From: an uncultured Neomegalonema sp.
Lineage (GTDB): Bacteria > Pseudomonadota > Alphaproteobacteria > Rhodobacterales > Rhodobacteraceae
DNA length: 7,079 bases
Direction of reading: 5' to 3'
Assembly (NCBI GenBank): GCA_937944035.1
Contig: CALDZQ010000178.1
Location: 1 to 7,079 of the forward strand
The notes beneath the pieces are model-generated. The model worked only from the letters and a program-made list of their open reading frames with translations, was not told the DNA's origin and did no database searches. Positions 6,941-7,079 of this stretch are shown one piece after another. The stretch's first letter is position 1. Every line of letters begins with the position of its first letter. The position numbers and the translations under genes were made by a program.

Positions 6941-7079
6941 ATGTCCCTTGCCCAATCCGATCCCCACGCTGAACGCATTCTCATCATCGATTTCGGCTCG
7001 CAGGTTACGCAGTTGATTGCGCGGCGGGTGCGGGAGGCGGGGGTGTTTTGTGAGATCAAGCCGTTTAACAGCCTCGGTG
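6941..7079 (+). CDS. guaA: GMP synthase (glutamine-hydrolysing), N-terminal fragment
   Basis: The first 46 codons are present before the window ends; the full enzyme is about 520 residues. The sequence after a short variable leader, RILIIDFGSQVTQLIARRVR (residues 12-31), is the characteristic opening of the glutamine amidotransferase (GATase) domain of GuaA, continuing as EAGVFCEIKPF. GuaA converts XMP to GMP in the cytoplasm with ATP, using ammonia released from glutamine. The catalytic Cys-His-Glu residues and the ATP pyrophosphatase domain lie beyond the window. GGAGG at 6928-6932 supports the start. It is divergent from the RES gene and appears functionally unrelated to it; guaA is a core purine gene and serves here as the chromosomal anchor. 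Confidence 0.95.
   Translation, partial: MSLAQSDPHAERILIIDFGSQVTQLIARRVREAGVFCEIKPFNSLG

Noticed and set aside
6941..7079. guaA as the attachment site of an integrated island.
   Set aside because: Known island integration in guaA is at the 3' end of the gene, whereas the acquired segment here lies before the 5' end.

Overview
The window looks like chromosomal DNA from an alphaproteobacterium. The flanking genes are GC-rich (for example 40 of 60 bases in 4921-4980), and the N-terminus of GMP synthase together with the three-gene amidoligase / ATP-grasp / transglutaminase cluster fits that class. I cannot name the genus from sequence alone.

Bases 1-5277 hold a tightly packed plus-strand operon of three genes. 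First is the C-terminal 667 residues of a DUF2126 putative amidoligase, whose N-terminal part lies before the window. Second, after a 4-base gap, is a 795-residue fusion of a circularly permuted ATP-grasp domain and an alpha-E domain. Third, overlapping the second by ATGA, is a 294-residue transglutaminase-like cysteine protease-fold protein with an intact Cys-His-Asp triad. Such genes are known to cluster and have been predicted to make, modify or cut a small peptide or peptide tag, but the product is unknown. The Anbu proteasome-like subunit often found with this cluster is not in the window.

Bases 5287-6696 carry one minus-strand gene of clearly lower GC (20 of 60 bases in 5401-5460, 25 of 60 in 6121-6180). 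It encodes a 469-residue protein with an N-terminal CxxC...CxxC module, an alpha-helical HEPN/RES-type N-terminal region and a C-terminal RES domain. RES domains in Xre-RES toxin-antitoxin pairs degrade NAD+. No antitoxin gene is visible beside it, so it looks like an acquired stand-alone toxin or defence effector. It converges on the operon with only 9 bases, all G, between the two stop codons.

Bases 6697-6940 are a divergent intergenic region that is AT-rich on the RES side and GC-rich near the next gene. It holds a plausible RES promoter, a 13-base perfect inverted repeat and the guaA ribosome binding site. From 6941 the window enters the first 46 codons of guaA (GMP synthase), cut by the window end. 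The RES gene and its upstream region therefore look like a small cargo insertion between a conserved amidoligase operon and a housekeeping gene.
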